A stretch of DNA of 64,000 nucleotides from an uncultured Fretibacterium sp. (GCA_946183145.1 CAMGZM010000008.1:1-64000); one strand, 5' to 3'. Positions 34,848 to 44,351 are shown, numbered from the stretch's first letter. Notes: a model not told the origin generated them from the letters alone. Made by a program: numbers and translations.

Positions 34848-35558
34848 TTAGCCGCCTAAATAAGCCTTCCTGACTTCCTCCGACGCTAAAAGCTCCTGGC
34901 CTGTTCCAGTTGTAACAATTTTCCCGGTCTCCATGACGTAACCCCGGCTCGCAATGCTCAGAGCCATTTGCGCGTTCTGCTCAACAAGAAGTATTGTCGC
35001 TCCCGTCCTGTGAAGATCGGCGATAATCTCGAAAATCTGCTCAACAAGAATCGGAGCGAGTCCCATTGACGGCTCATCAAGCATCAAGAGTTTAGGACGG
35101 CTCATCAACGCACGCCCCATCGCTAACATTTGCTGCTCGCCGCCTGAAAGAGTCCCGGCTGTCTGAGTCATTCTCTCTTTGAGTCGCGGGAATAATCCGT
35201 AAACTTTCTCAAGGTCTGCTGAAATGTCGTCATTCTGCGTGAATGCTCCCATCTCTAAATTTTCTTGCACGGTCATTTGAGCAAAGACTCTCCGGCCTTC
35301 AGGAACTTGCGCGAGTCCCCTCTCAACGATTTTGTGAGGAGGAATTTTTGACAGCGATTCGCCCAAGAATGACACGCTCCCGGTTGCAGGGTGAAGCAAT
35401 CCCGAAATTGTGTTAAGCGTTGTGGATTTTCCCGCACCATTCGCGCCGATTAACGTTACTATTTCGCCCTCGTAGACTTCAAACGATATTCCCTTGATTG
35501 CGTGAATGCTCCCGTAATAGACATTAATATTTTCTACTTTCAATACAGGGTCAGACAT
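34848..35558 (-). CDS. livF: Branched-chain amino-acid ABC transporter ATPase LivF
   Basis: A 236-residue ABC ATPase of the LivF branch. Walker A is GANGAGKST, the signature TLSGGEQQMLAMGRAL, Walker B LLMLDEPSMGLAP, and the switch His position reads LVEQN as usual for LivF. It pairs with LivG on the cytoplasmic side of the LivH-LivM permease. It is the last gene of livKHMGF, starting 2 bases after the livG stop. Confidence 0.96.
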   Translation of the reverse strand: MSDPVLKVENINVYYGSIHAIKGISFEVYEGEIVTLIGANGAGKSTTLNTISGLLHPATGSVSFLGESLSKIPPHKIVERGLAQVPEGRRVFAQMTVQENLEMGAFTQNDDISADLEKVYGLFPRLKERMTQTAGTLSGGEQQMLAMGRALMSRPKLLMLDEPSMGLAPILVEQIFEIIADLHRTGATILLVEQNAQMALSIASRGYVMETGKIVTTGTGQELLASEEVRKAYLGG

Positions 35559-35560
35559 TT

Positions 35561-36400
35561 TTACGCCTCCTTCTTTCGCCCTAAATACGCCTCAATTACA
35601 GCGGGGTTATTCTGAATCTCATCGGGAGTCCCTTTTGCTATTACATGGCCGAAATTGAGAACGCATATTCCTTCGCAGATGTTCATCACCAAGCTCATAT
35701 CATGCTCAATCAACACGATTGCAATCTGGAACATCTCGTGTACCTTCCTGATATTGTCCATCAAGTCGGCAGTCTCAGAAGGATTCATACCCGCAGCAGG
35801 CTCATCAAGAAGCAACAATGAAGGATTCGTAGCCAATGCCCTCACGATTTCGAGTCGTCTTTGCGCCCCGTAAGGCAGTGAACCCGCAGGAGCGTCGGCC
35901 ATGTGCTGCATGTCGAAAATCGATAACAGCTTCAACGCTCTTCTGTGTGCTGCAACTTCCTCGCGCCTGTAATCCGGAAGTCTCAAAATCGTGCTCAACA
36001 TGTTATAGTGCATTTCGTTGTTCATGGCCGTTTTCACGTTGTCGATAACACTAAGATTGCGGAAGAGTCGTATATTCTGGAATGTGCGTGCGATTCCGGC
36101 TTTGTTGACCTGCCTTGTGTCCATTCCGTGAGTGTCCTGGCCGTTAAGCAGAATTGTTCCTGTCGTTGGCTGATATACTTTCGTCAAAAGGTTGAAGACC
36201 GTAGTTTTTCCCGCGCCGTTAGGGCCGATTAAGCCGACAATTTCCGTGCGTCCTACAGTGAGGTTGAAATCCTCAACAGCCTTAATGCCTCCGAGAGTTA
36301 TACCGAGTTTCACGCATTCGAGAACGGGTGCGCGTCCTGCGTCCCTCTCAGGAAGGATTGTTGTTGACGGGACTGGTACATATTTCGTTTTTGCCTTCAT
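35561..36400 (-). CDS. livG: Branched-chain amino-acid ABC transporter ATPase LivG
   Basis: A 279-residue ABC ATPase. Walker A is GPNGAGKTT, Walker B LLLLDEPAAGMNPSE, and the H-loop IEHDMSLVM. The signature is PYGAQRRLEIVRAL, with YGAQ in place of SGGQ, as is common in LivG. A 20-residue extension precedes the usual start; it has no known role. It overlaps neither neighbour and follows livM by 3 bases. Confidence 0.96.
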   Translation of the reverse strand: MKAKTKYVPVPSTTILPERDAGRAPVLECVKLGITLGGIKAVEDFNLTVGRTEIVGLIGPNGAGKTTVFNLLTKVYQPTTGTILLNGQDTHGMDTRQVNKAGIARTFQNIRLFRNLSVIDNVKTAMNNEMHYNMLSTILRLPDYRREEVAAHRRALKLLSIFDMQHMADAPAGSLPYGAQRRLEIVRALATNPSLLLLDEPAAGMNPSETADLMDNIRKVHEMFQIAIVLIEHDMSLVMNICEGICVLNFGHVIAKGTPDEIQNNPAVIEAYLGRKKEA

Positions 36401-36403
36401 GAT

Positions 36404-37459
36404 TTAAGCCTCCTTGCGCCTGAAAGGGTTTAACCGCGACAGAAATTCTTTTATCTCAGCGTTGTTAGTGGCAAGCATCATCACAATTAGCACAATCGCA
36501 TAAAGTAGCATTCTGTATTCTGAAAAGCTCCGCAATTTTTCCGGCAGTATCGTTAAGACAGCCGCCGCGATAATTCCGCCTAACATATTTCCCTGTCCGC
36601 CCAAAACAACGAACACGAGAATCAATATTGACGTGTTGAAGTCGAATTTGTTTGCGACAATCGTAGAATAGTTCATTGCGAACAGCGCACCAGCCGCACC
36701 CGCTAAAGCCGCCGACATCACGAAAGCCATCATCTTGTACTTTGTTATGTCGAGGCCGATACTTTCAGCCGCGATTCTGTCATCACGTATTGCCATGAAC
36801 GCACGCCCCGAACGGGAGTTCACGAGGTTGAAGACGATCATCAACGCGATTATGAGGAGTATTGCGCCCGCCGGAAATGTCGCTATTTTCTGAATGCCGC
36901 TTATACCCATTGGCCCTCGGATTATGAGCTTGCCTCCCGGTAAAAGCCTCGTTGTGTCTGACAACATGCTCATCTGAATCCCCTGCGAGTCGATCCCCAT
37001 GTAAAAATTGTTGAGAATGCTCTTGATGATTTCTCCGAATGCAAGCGTAACAATAGCAAGATAATCACCCTTCAGACGCAAAACAGGAATCCCGATGATG
37101 AACCCCGCGAACGCCGCGAAAATTGCCGCGACAATCATAGCGATTGCGAGTCTTACTGGCGCGAACGGTATAACACCCTGAAGAAGTATTGCTGTTGCGA
37201 CTCCCGAAAATGCTCCGACGGACATAAATCCCGCGTGGCCTAACGACAATTCGCCGAGAATACCGACAACGAGATTCAGCGACACGGCCATGACCATATA
37301 CGCGCAAATTGGCACTAACATTCCGCGCATTGACGAGCTGAGAAATTTTGTGCTGCTCATCACCTGACACACTATATACGCGACAATCACAACGGCGTAT
37401 GTCAGATAAATTTTCCGTGCTTCGGCGCGCTTTAAGTTTATGAGTCTCCGCATTGTCAT
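36404..37459 (-). CDS. livM: Branched-chain amino-acid ABC permease LivM
   Basis: A 351-residue permease with about ten membrane helices. Family motifs are GILGELSLGHAGFMSVGAF, VLRLKGDYLAIVTLAFGEI, SGRAFMAIRDDRIAAESIGLD and VFVVLGGQGNMLGGIIAAA. It pairs with LivH. Four bases separate it from livH. Confidence 0.96.
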   Translation of the reverse strand: MTMRRLINLKRAEARKIYLTYAVVIVAYIVCQVMSSTKFLSSSMRGMLVPICAYMVMAVSLNLVVGILGELSLGHAGFMSVGAFSGVATAILLQGVIPFAPVRLAIAMIVAAIFAAFAGFIIGIPVLRLKGDYLAIVTLAFGEIIKSILNNFYMGIDSQGIQMSMLSDTTRLLPGGKLIIRGPMGISGIQKIATFPAGAILLIIALMIVFNLVNSRSGRAFMAIRDDRIAAESIGLDITKYKMMAFVMSAALAGAAGALFAMNYSTIVANKFDFNTSILILVFVVLGGQGNMLGGIIAAAVLTILPEKLRSFSEYRMLLYAIVLIVMMLATNNAEIKEFLSRLNPFRRKEA

Positions 37460-37463
37460 TGAT

Positions 37464-38345
37464 TTACACCTTCTCCTGCGTCATTTTTCCGAGCAAGCCT
37501 GCGGGTTTCACGAGCAATACGACAATCAACACTCCGAAAACTACCGCGTCTGATAACTGGCTCGAAATATAAGCCTTTGCGAAAATCTCAATCACTCCGA
37601 GCATAAGCCCTCCCAAAAATGCCCCGGGTATCGATCCGATTCCCCCGAAAACAGCCGCCGTGAATGCCTTAATGCCGGGTAATGATCCCGTTGTGGGCAT
37701 GAGCGTGGGATATGCAGAGCACAATAACGCCCCCGCAACCGCCGCGAGTCCCGAACCTATTGCGAACGTCATCGAGATTGTAGCGTTTACGTTTATTCCC
37801 ATGAGCTGTGCTGCTCCTTTGTCTTCTGAACATGCCCGCATAGCTTTTCCCATTTTTGTTTTGCTGATGAATAGAGTCAAAACGGCCATGATTACGAGAC
37901 ATGCAATTATAGTTAGTGCGGTGATATGTGAGATAGACAATTCTCCGTCAAAGAGCTTGAATGCCCCGCGCCCTACGATTGACGGAAAGACTTTAGGATT
38001 TGACGACCATAATAACAGCGCGGTGTTCTGCAAAAAGTAACTCATTCCGATAGCTGTAATCAATACTGCTAATGATGGTGCCTGCCTCAATGGCTTATAG
38101 GCTAGACGTTCAACAATCATTCCGAGAATCGTACACACTATCATTGCGATTACGACTCCGAGAAACGGATTCAGCTCATAACGCGCAACAGCATAGAAGC
38201 ATACGTAAGCACCAACCATAATTACATCGCCGTGTGCAAAGTTAAGCATTTTAGCTATGCCGTAAACCATCGTATAGCCGAGCGCAATTATCGCGTAAAT
38301 ACTGCCGAGGCTTATACCGCTTATGAAAAAATTTAGGAATGTCAT
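37464..38345 (-). CDS. livH: Branched-chain amino-acid ABC permease LivH
   Basis: A 293-residue permease with about eight membrane helices. Family motifs are GISLGSIYAIIALGYTMVYG, NFAHGDVIMVGAY, GKAMRACSEDKGAAQLMGI and GIKAFTAAVFGGIGSIPGAF. It starts 120 bases after the livK stop; that gap contains a strong hairpin. Confidence 0.96.
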   Translation of the reverse strand: MTFLNFFISGISLGSIYAIIALGYTMVYGIAKMLNFAHGDVIMVGAYVCFYAVARYELNPFLGVVIAMIVCTILGMIVERLAYKPLRQAPSLAVLITAIGMSYFLQNTALLLWSSNPKVFPSIVGRGAFKLFDGELSISHITALTIIACLVIMAVLTLFISKTKMGKAMRACSEDKGAAQLMGINVNATISMTFAIGSGLAAVAGALLCSAYPTLMPTTGSLPGIKAFTAAVFGGIGSIPGAFLGGLMLGVIEIFAKAYISSQLSDAVVFGVLIVVLLVKPAGLLGKMTQEKV

Positions 38346-38374
38346 AAAATTTTATTTCTCCTTATACGAAAAGA

Positions 38375-38415
38375 GCAGCCGGAAATTTTTACTTGTGGCC
38401 GATATTCCCGACTGC
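38375..38415 (-). terminator. Partial terminator between livK and livH
   Basis: On the minus strand an 11-base-pair stem (arms at 38405-38415 and 38375-38385, two G-T pairs) is followed by TCTTTTCG. Because livHMGF has no obvious other promoter, it probably acts as a leaky terminator or mRNA-stabilising hairpin that keeps livK expression high. Confidence 0.7.
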
Positions 38416-38464
38416 CCGAAAAATTTTCAAGTGTTAATCTGTGTGATTGGGATTGTGAGTCTGA

Positions 38465-39586
38465 TTAGTCAAGTCCGACATACGCGCCGTTCTTTATGAC
38501 CATGCCCTTGGGATCTTTCGTTACTTCGCCGTTCTTCATCCATCTGACATTATCGCCCGTAACGCCGTTGAATGTCATTGTCGTGAACTGCTCAATCATT
38601 TTCCCGCAAAGGTCTTCCGCACTCATATCGGGAGTCGCTTTCGCCTGAGTCAGTGCCTGGCAGTAAGCATATACGCAGTCGTAACCGTCAGCAGCAAACT
38701 GATTCGGAATCTCGCCGAATTTCTCCTGATACTTCTTGACGAACTTCTGAGTCTTCTCGTCTTTTGCGTCAGCGTTAAACGGAGTAAGGAGCATAACGCC
38801 TTCTGCTAATGACTTGTCGAATCCTTCCATCGTCAAAATACCGTCCATACCGTCAATGCCGAACCATTTCGGAGCATATCCCATCGCCTGAGCCTGTGCG
38901 AGAATCAAACTTGCGGGCTGATAATACATCGGGAGGAATACGAGTTCCGCGCCTTTGTTCTTTGCGTCAGTGAGCTGAACGGAAAAATCTGTGTCGTTGC
39001 CGTCCGCAAATGCTGTCTCGCTTACGATTTCGAGTCCGTGCTTGCCTGCGTTCTCAACAAACGTATCACGCACTCCCTTTGAGTAGACATCATCATTTTT
39101 CCAGATTACCGCGACTTTCTTGGCTAACTTCTTTTCGCCGATGTACTGTGCTGATGCTGTGCCCTGGTTGGGGTCAACAAAGCACATCTGAAACACGTTG
39201 TCTTTTCCTTCTGTTACTGCTGCTGATGACGCTGACGGAGTGAGGGCGAAAATCCTGTCCGCAAAATTCTCGGCTGCTGTTGCTTCAGCGGGCTTTGATG
39301 TTACGGAGCCTAACGAGATCTGCATTCCCCAATCTTTGAGGGCGTTATAGGCGTTGACGGCCTTCTCTGCGTCGTGGGTATCATCCTCATAACGGAGGTC
39401 AAATTTTACGTCAATGTTCATTGCGTTGATTTCTTCCGCCGCTATCTGTGCTCCCCTCATTGCTGCCGTTCCGTAAATCGCAGCTCCTCCTGTGAGCGGG
39501 CCTGTTCCGCCGATCTTGAACGCCGCGCCGAATGCTGTGGCTGACATTGCGAGGACAAGTAACGCACATACTAATATTTTCTTCAT
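38465..39586 (-). CDS. livK: Branched-chain amino-acid-type ABC transporter binding protein
   Basis: A 373-residue periplasmic binding protein of the type I LivJ/LivK family. The signal peptide is MKKILVCALLVLAMSATAFG. The mature start (FKIGGTGPLTGGAAIYGTAA) and WKNDDVYSKGVRDTF are typical. The start is ATG 39586 with GGAGA about 12 bases upstream; the longer frame to 39646 has no ribosome site. It is the first gene of livKHMGF. The ligand may be Leu/Ile/Val, another amino acid or an amide. Confidence 0.94.
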   Translation of the reverse strand: MKKILVCALLVLAMSATAFGAAFKIGGTGPLTGGAAIYGTAAMRGAQIAAEEINAMNIDVKFDLRYEDDTHDAEKAVNAYNALKDWGMQISLGSVTSKPAEATAAENFADRIFALTPSASSAAVTEGKDNVFQMCFVDPNQGTASAQYIGEKKLAKKVAVIWKNDDVYSKGVRDTFVENAGKHGLEIVSETAFADGNDTDFSVQLTDAKNKGAELVFLPMYYQPASLILAQAQAMGYAPKWFGIDGMDGILTMEGFDKSLAEGVMLLTPFNADAKDEKTQKFVKKYQEKFGEIPNQFAADGYDCVYAYCQALTQAKATPDMSAEDLCGKMIEQFTTMTFNGVTGDNVRWMKNGEVTKDPKGMVIKNGAYVGLD

Positions 39587-39678
39587 CGTATGAATTTCTC
39601 CTTGCCTGTGATTTATGCTTAACCTGAGAATTTCTTTCACGGCCATGTGAGACTCTCAGGGTTAAAGCCTCTGAATAC

Positions 39679-39707
39679 AAAAAAACGGCCTGAATTGAGT
39701 TCAGCCG
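39679..39707 (-). terminator. Terminator of the tRNA-Ser/tRNA-Arg transcript
   Basis: On the minus strand CGGCTGAA pairs with TTCAGGCCG (one bulge), followed by TTTTTTTG. It lies just downstream of tRNA-Arg. Confidence 0.85.
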
Positions 39708-39725
39708 CTTCATCATTCGCAATAT

Positions 39726-39802
39726 TGGCGCGCCAGGCAGGATTCGAACCCACGACCTAAGGCTCCGTAGGCCTTCGCTCTATCCAGCTGAGCTACTGGC
39801 GC
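39726..39802 (-). tRNA. tRNA-Arg (anticodon ACG)
   Basis: Acceptor arms GCGCCAG and CTGGCGC pair perfectly. The anticodon stem AAGGC/GCCTT encloses CTACGGA, so the anticodon is ACG (read as inosine at the first position). The T arm has GTTCGAATC. CCA is encoded at 39726-39728. Confidence 0.96.
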
Positions 39803-39804
39803 AA

Positions 39805-39899
39805 TGGCGGTGGGTGTGAGATTCGAACTCACGATAGAGGTTTTAGCCCCTATACTCACTTAGCAGGCGAGCGCCTTCGACCTACTCGGCCAACCCACC
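39805..39899 (-). tRNA. tRNA-Ser (anticodon GCT)
   Basis: Acceptor arms GGTGGGT and ACCCACC pair. The anticodon stem CTCGC/GTGAG encloses CTGCTAA, so the anticodon is GCT. It has the long variable arm of tRNA-Ser and an encoded CCA (39805-39807). Only two bases separate it from tRNA-Arg, so both share a transcript. Confidence 0.96.
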
Positions 39900-40012
39900 A
39901 TTTACGCAAAACAGGTGATATATTACCCCGCTGATAAATTATTGTCAAATGCAAATCTTCTCACAGTGTATAATTTGACGGACAAAACTTTTTCGGAAGG
40001 AATGAGAAATTT

Positions 40013-40636
40013 TTGGGACTTCTGGGAAAATTCTTCAGCAATGCAGGAAAGCCCGCCGGATTTATGGGGCGCATTATGATTTTTGGGATGAATATCTTTC
40101 ACGCACGTGTAGCGCATTGGGGAATGTCGCGGATGAATATAGATGCTCCGTCAGAGATTGCCGAGCTTGGCTGCGGGGGCGGGAAAAATATCCGGGACTT
40201 GCTGATGAAATATCCTGACTCACATGTTACAGGACTCGACTATTCGCCGCTGTCGCTGAAGAAAGCACGGGAGTACAACGCCGACATGATTACTGCCGGA
40301 CGCTGTGAGATTGTTGCGGGTGATGTGTCTGATTTGCCGTTTGATGATGAGAGATTTGATCTTGCTACGGCGTTTGAGACTATATATTTCTGGCCGGGAC
40401 TCGTGAAATGTTTTGCTGAAGTTAGGCGCGTGCTTAAAACGGGAGGGCATTTTGTGATAGTGAGCGAGTCTGATGGCAAGGACAAGCCGAGTCAATGGTT
40501 CAACAGCATAATTGACGCAATGAATCTTTACACGCCCGGAGAAATTGAGAGCGCGTTAAAGTCTGCGGGGTTCGTGAATATTCACACGGAACATCACGAG
40601 GCTCATTCATGGATTGTGATTATTTCCGAAAAATGA
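40013..40636 (+). CDS. Class I SAM-dependent methyltransferase (Methyltransf_11 type)
   Basis: A 207-residue cytoplasmic methyltransferase. Motif I is ELGCGGGKNIRDLL, the acidic residue after strand 2 is in GLDYSPLSL, and motif II/III is GDVSDLPFDDERFDL with VRRVLKTGGHFVIV. Small-molecule methylation is likely; the substrate is unknown. The start is a TTG at 40013, about 11 bases after CGGAAGG; a TATAAT box lies near 39970. It is monocistronic and ends at a hairpin shared with the convergent kinase gene. Confidence 0.85.
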   Translation: MGLLGKFFSNAGKPAGFMGRIMIFGMNIFHARVAHWGMSRMNIDAPSEIAELGCGGGKNIRDLLMKYPDSHVTGLDYSPLSLKKAREYNADMITAGRCEIVAGDVSDLPFDDERFDLATAFETIYFWPGLVKCFAEVRRVLKTGGHFVIVSESDGKDKPSQWFNSIIDAMNLYTPGEIESALKSAGFVNIHTEHHEAHSWIVIISEK

Positions 40637-40638
40637 AA

Positions 40639-40674
40639 TGTGAGAGGCTGAGTCTTTCAGTCCCTCACACTTTT
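40639..40674 (+). terminator. Terminator between the methyltransferase and the histidine kinase gene
   Basis: GTGAG (40640-40644) pairs with CTCAC (40664-40668), with further pairs inside (GGCTGA with TCAGTCC), followed by ACTTTTAA. It overlaps the last codons of the convergent kinase gene. Confidence 0.65.
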
Positions 40675-42053
40675 AACGACGCTGTAATCTTTGTGCCTTC
40701 ATTCGGTTTAGAGTCAATGTGAAGAGTCCCGCCCATAAGACTCATTCTCTCGGTCATGCTAGCGAGTCCACGATGGCCTTCAACCCTCAAAGTCTCGTGG
40801 TTAATGTGCCGTGAGTCGAATCCTTTCCCGTTGTCGTCAATCTCAAGAATCAACCTGTCATTCTCTTTCGTGAGCTGAATATTTACGTCCGTTGCCTGGC
40901 CATGTCGAACAGCATTTGACACAGCTTCTTGTATTATCCGCAACAGGGATAATATTTTGTCGTTCTCAAGCTCTGCTTTGTCGGTTTCCTCGTCGTAATC
41001 CGTCATTATCACAATGTCGTAAGCCTGTGAAAGCCTCTCTGCAAGCTCCGTTATTGCCTCGTTGAGTCCCAAATCCATCCACGGCGGCGCAAGCTCATCA
41101 CAGAATGCGCGCAATTCCTTCACAACAGCTTTTGCTATTATCTCCGTGCGTTTGAGGCGTGAAGTCTTGTTCTCGTCATCCTCTATCATGTGTATTTGCT
41201 GAAGCAGCGCTGTAACGTCCTGCAATGCCCCGTCATGAATCTCCCTCGCCATGTCCATACGCTCCTGTTCCTGAGCCTGTACTACATCACGTACATAACG
41301 GTTGCGGAGATTATCACGCTCAACTGCTGCCTGTGCATATCTCTGCAAAGCATTGTGCACGCTGGCGATCTCCTGAATCGTTCCTTCGGGGAGTTCTTCC
41401 GGCACGTCTTTTCCGAGAGTCATGCGGTCAATTTTCAGCGCAAGCAAACGAAGAGGAGTCATAACTTTGCTCCAAAGAAGGCGAATCGCAATAAAGCTCA
41501 AGAATGCCATCGCGACAATCAGCGCAGGCCATATTCTTACGACACCAACAAGGCCGCCCAATAATTGAGACCACGAAACAGCCGCGATAACGTAGCCGCC
41601 GCCCGGACGCTTCAGCGGGTAAATCGCAAGTGTGTACTGCGCGCCGCCCTTGTCGGAAACTCTCACAGCATGGCCCATAGGAAGATCATTGCGCCAGATT
41701 GATGTGATTATGTTGACGGAGCCGGGAGATGACACAATGACTCTTCCGTCCTGAGCTACTAACGCAACCCAGCCGGGTATTGACGGCCCCCACGAGAAAA
41801 ATGGAAAACTCGTAAAATCATTCAGCATTGAGAACGTCCACACGTCAGAATCACCGCCGAGATGATAGCTCAGACTTTCGGCCAAATCCTGAACGTATGA
41901 GCTTACTGCCGCTTCCATCGCCTGCTCCTGATTCAGCATTCCCGCAACAGCCACGAACACAACGGCGGCTGAAGGAAGTATTAACGCGCAAAGCAAAAAG
42001 GCCAGGAAGTGAGACCCTGACCCCGCAAATTTCTTCCGAAAGTATGAAATCAT
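40665..42053 (-). CDS. Membrane sensor histidine kinase (HisKA_3, DegS/NarX type)
   Basis: A 462-residue two-component sensor. TM1 covers about residues 16-38, followed by an extracytoplasmic sensor of about 130 residues (WVALVAQDGRVIVSSPGS is Cache/PAS-like) and TM2 near 172-192. A HAMP-like stretch (VMTPLRLLALKIDRMTLG) leads to the HisKA_3 box ERMDMAREIHDGALQDV, with the phospho-accepting His. The HATPase has EAVSNAVRHG (N box), DNGKGF and GLASMTERM. It lies 6 bases after the response-regulator gene, in the order regulator-kinase. Confidence 0.93.
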   Translation of the reverse strand: MISYFRKKFAGSGSHFLAFLLCALILPSAAVVFVAVAGMLNQEQAMEAAVSSYVQDLAESLSYHLGGDSDVWTFSMLNDFTSFPFFSWGPSIPGWVALVAQDGRVIVSSPGSVNIITSIWRNDLPMGHAVRVSDKGGAQYTLAIYPLKRPGGGYVIAAVSWSQLLGGLVGVVRIWPALIVAMAFLSFIAIRLLWSKVMTPLRLLALKIDRMTLGKDVPEELPEGTIQEIASVHNALQRYAQAAVERDNLRNRYVRDVVQAQEQERMDMAREIHDGALQDVTALLQQIHMIEDDENKTSRLKRTEIIAKAVVKELRAFCDELAPPWMDLGLNEAITELAERLSQAYDIVIMTDYDEETDKAELENDKILSLLRIIQEAVSNAVRHGQATDVNIQLTKENDRLILEIDDNGKGFDSRHINHETLRVEGHRGLASMTERMSLMGGTLHIDSKPNEGTKITASLKV

Positions 42054-42059
42054 AAACGG

Positions 42060-42701
42060 CTATTCGTCCTCTAACAGCTCTTCAAGCGTTACGACTCCGT
42101 ATTTCAGCGCAAGCAATAATGCTTCTGTCTTGTTCCGTGAGCCGAGCTTGTCATATATTGACGCTAAATGTGTCTGAACTGTCCGCTCACTGATGAACAA
42201 GTGCTTTGCTACTTCCTTGCTTGAGAGTCCTTTTGCCGCAAGCAGTAATACTTCACGTTCCCTGACGGATAAAGGCTCAGGGATAAAATCCTGCTCGCCC
42301 ATAACTGACGCTACTTCAGGATCAAGATATAGCCCGCCTTTTGCGACCGTGTTAATCGCTGTCGTTAATTCTTTGGGACTCACTGTCTTTAGCACGAATC
42401 CCCTCGCGCCTGCCCTCAGTGAAGCAATAACATACTGCTGTGCGTCGTATGAAGTCAGCATGACGATAGCGGTTTTCATTCCCTCATTCTTGACTTTCTG
42501 CGCAACCGTAACACCGTCATAACCCGGCATACGTATATCGAGCAACGCAACATCAGGGCGCAATTCCTTTATCTTCTCCCATGCGTCAAAACCGTCTTCA
42601 GCTTCCGCAACAAGTTCAAATGCTTCTTCACGCCTCACAAATTCCGCAATTCCTGAACGCGTCAAAGGGTGATCATCAGCAAGCAAAATTCTTACAGCCA
42701 T
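42060..42701 (-). CDS. NarL/FixJ-family response regulator
   Basis: A 213-residue DNA-binding response regulator. The receiver domain has the acidic pair in LLADDHPL, the phospho-acceptor Asp in VALLDIRMPG, the switch Thr in VMLTSYD and the Lys in VLKTVS. The LuxR-type HTH is LSVREREVLLLAAKGLSSKE followed by SERTVQTHLASIYDKLG. It is the partner of the kinase encoded directly downstream. Targets are unknown. Confidence 0.95.
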   Translation of the reverse strand: MAVRILLADDHPLTRSGIAEFVRREEAFELVAEAEDGFDAWEKIKELRPDVALLDIRMPGYDGVTVAQKVKNEGMKTAIVMLTSYDAQQYVIASLRAGARGFVLKTVSPKELTTAINTVAKGGLYLDPEVASVMGEQDFIPEPLSVREREVLLLAAKGLSSKEVAKHLFISERTVQTHLASIYDKLGSRNKTEALLLALKYGVVTLEELLEDE

Positions 42702-42732
42702 AATTACACATCATCTCCAGTGAAAATTTCTT

Positions 42733-43299
42733 CTACATTCCGATTTCTTTCTCAACAGGCCTTAATGCCTTTATCGTCTCATTAATCACATCATCGAGGG
42801 GCATATTCATTTTCTCCGCACCATGCTTTATGATTTCACGGTTCACGCCGCGCGCAAATGCTTTGTCTTTCCATTTCTTTTTGACGGACTTCAATTCGAG
42901 GTCAGAAAGTGATTTTGACGGCCTCACAAGCCCCGCCGTAATGATAAGCCCGGTCAGTTCATCAACCGTAAAGAGTGTGCGCTCAAGATTATTCATTGGC
43001 TCAACGTCCGTGCAGATTCCGAATCCGTGAGACATTACCGCGTGTATTATCTCCTCATCGACTCCGGCGTTCCTCAAAATTTCCGGCGCAACGTGGCAAT
43101 GTGTGTCAGGTTCGGGCGATGTTTCTTCCCAGTCAATATCGTGAAGGATTCCGACAATGCCCCATAAATCTGCGTCCTCATTGTAGATTTCCGCAAAATG
43201 CCTCATGGCCGCTTCTACTGCGTGAGCGTGGTGAATGTGGGACTCTTCTTTGTTGTGCTGCCTGAGAAGGTCATATGCTTGTTCGCGTGTAGGTATCAT
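42733..43299 (-). CDS. HD-domain phosphohydrolase family protein
   Basis: A 188-residue protein with a metal-binding HD domain: an early His in HIHHAHAVEAAMRHF, the HD dyad in GILHDIDWEE, a later His in THCHVAPEIL, and AVMSHG with the final His. Hydrolysis of a phosphate ester or nucleotide is likely. It is probably co-transcribed with the two-component genes downstream (31-base gap), although its own role need not be linked. Confidence 0.88.
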   Translation of the reverse strand: MIPTREQAYDLLRQHNKEESHIHHAHAVEAAMRHFAEIYNEDADLWGIVGILHDIDWEETSPEPDTHCHVAPEILRNAGVDEEIIHAVMSHGFGICTDVEPMNNLERTLFTVDELTGLIITAGLVRPSKSLSDLELKSVKKKWKDKAFARGVNREIIKHGAEKMNMPLDDVINETIKALRPVEKEIGM

Positions 43300-43454
43300 G
43301 ATTTTATCTCCCTGAAAAATTTTCGGCTTAATTATAGCTTGACGGGATTATATTTACGTATCGTATAAGGCTGAATTTTTCCGCAATATTCATTCGTAAA
43401 ACTAAGTGTATAATTTTGGCACATCAAATTTCAAGGAGGTATTTTCTTCCCACA

Positions 43455-44351
43455 ATGCAAAAATTAATCTCAGCTTTTATTCTCGCAGCGTTGATTTTCA
43501 TTCCGTCAATTTCATCCGCAAAAGGCAATCACGAAACAAAGTCGGCCATGCTGATTGTGTCATTCGGGACTTCAGTACCAGAGGCAAGAAAGGCAATCGA
43601 TAATCTTGTTGACGCGGTGAAAAAAGAGTTTCCGGGCGTTGATGTAAGACTCGCGTTCACGTCAAACATAATCCGCCGGAAAATTCTCAAAGAACACGGC
43701 GAATCAATCCCGACTCCGTCTCAGGCACTCGCAAATCTCAATGATGAAGGATTTACTCATGTAACAATTATCCCGACTCACATGATACCCGGCGAGGAAT
43801 TTGACGAAATCATTAACGTTGCTTCAGCTTTTGCGGATATGAGAGGGAAATTCGGCTTTGAGAAAATCTCTATGTGCAGTCCGTTTCTCACGGGCGTAAA
43901 AAGCTGCGAGACTGTAGCAGAAATTCTCATGAAGAGATTCGAGTCTCAGCTCAAAGACAAAGAGACCGGCATAATCTTAATGGGACATGGGACTCCCGAA
44001 CATTTTGCGAACGCGCAATACTTGCAGTTGCAGCTTGCACTGAATCAGAAGGCTTACGGAAGATTCTTTGTCGGAACTGTCGAGTCGTCGCCCTCAATTG
44101 ATGATGTGATTTCTGACTTGAAACGCAATCCGCAAATCAAGAAGCTCATATTATCCCCGTTAATGATAGTAGCAGGAGACCACGCTCAAAATGATTTGGC
44201 GGGAGAAGATGATCCGGAGTCGTGGCTGAACATTCTCAGGAAAAACGGCTATAAGGACATAAGCAAATATCTTGTTGGACTCGGCGAAGATAAGAATATG
44301 GCGCATGAATTATTGAGGAAGATACACGCGCTTGATGAGGCGGACGAGTAA
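43455..44351 (+). CDS. cbiK: Exported CbiK-type cobalt/iron chelatase
   Basis: A 298-residue class II chelatase that inserts Co2+ (or Fe2+) into sirohydrochlorin. The catalytic His residues are in LMGHGTPEHF and VAGDHAQND, as in Salmonella CbiK (H145, H207). It begins with a good signal peptide (MQKLISAFILAALIFIPSISSA), so it is predicted to be periplasmic, like the CbiK-P of Desulfovibrio vulgaris. ATG 43455 is the only sensible start; AAGGAGG is 15 bases upstream, rather far. TATAAT lies near 43409. It overlaps the permease gene by 17 bases. The exported location argues for a role in tetrapyrrole or metal uptake and not in cytoplasmic B12 synthesis. Confidence 0.9.
   Translation: MQKLISAFILAALIFIPSISSAKGNHETKSAMLIVSFGTSVPEARKAIDNLVDAVKKEFPGVDVRLAFTSNIIRRKILKEHGESIPTPSQALANLNDEGFTHVTIIPTHMIPGEEFDEIINVASAFADMRGKFGFEKISMCSPFLTGVKSCETVAEILMKRFESQLKDKETGIILMGHGTPEHFANAQYLQLQLALNQKAYGRFFVGTVESSPSIDDVISDLKRNPQIKKLILSPLMIVAGDHAQNDLAGEDDPESWLNILRKNGYKDISKYLVGLGEDKNMAHELLRKIHALDEADE

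Noticed and set aside
43300-43454. Cobalamin riboswitch upstream of cbiK
   Set aside because: The gap is short and I found no B12-box-like sequence; a simple promoter explains it.
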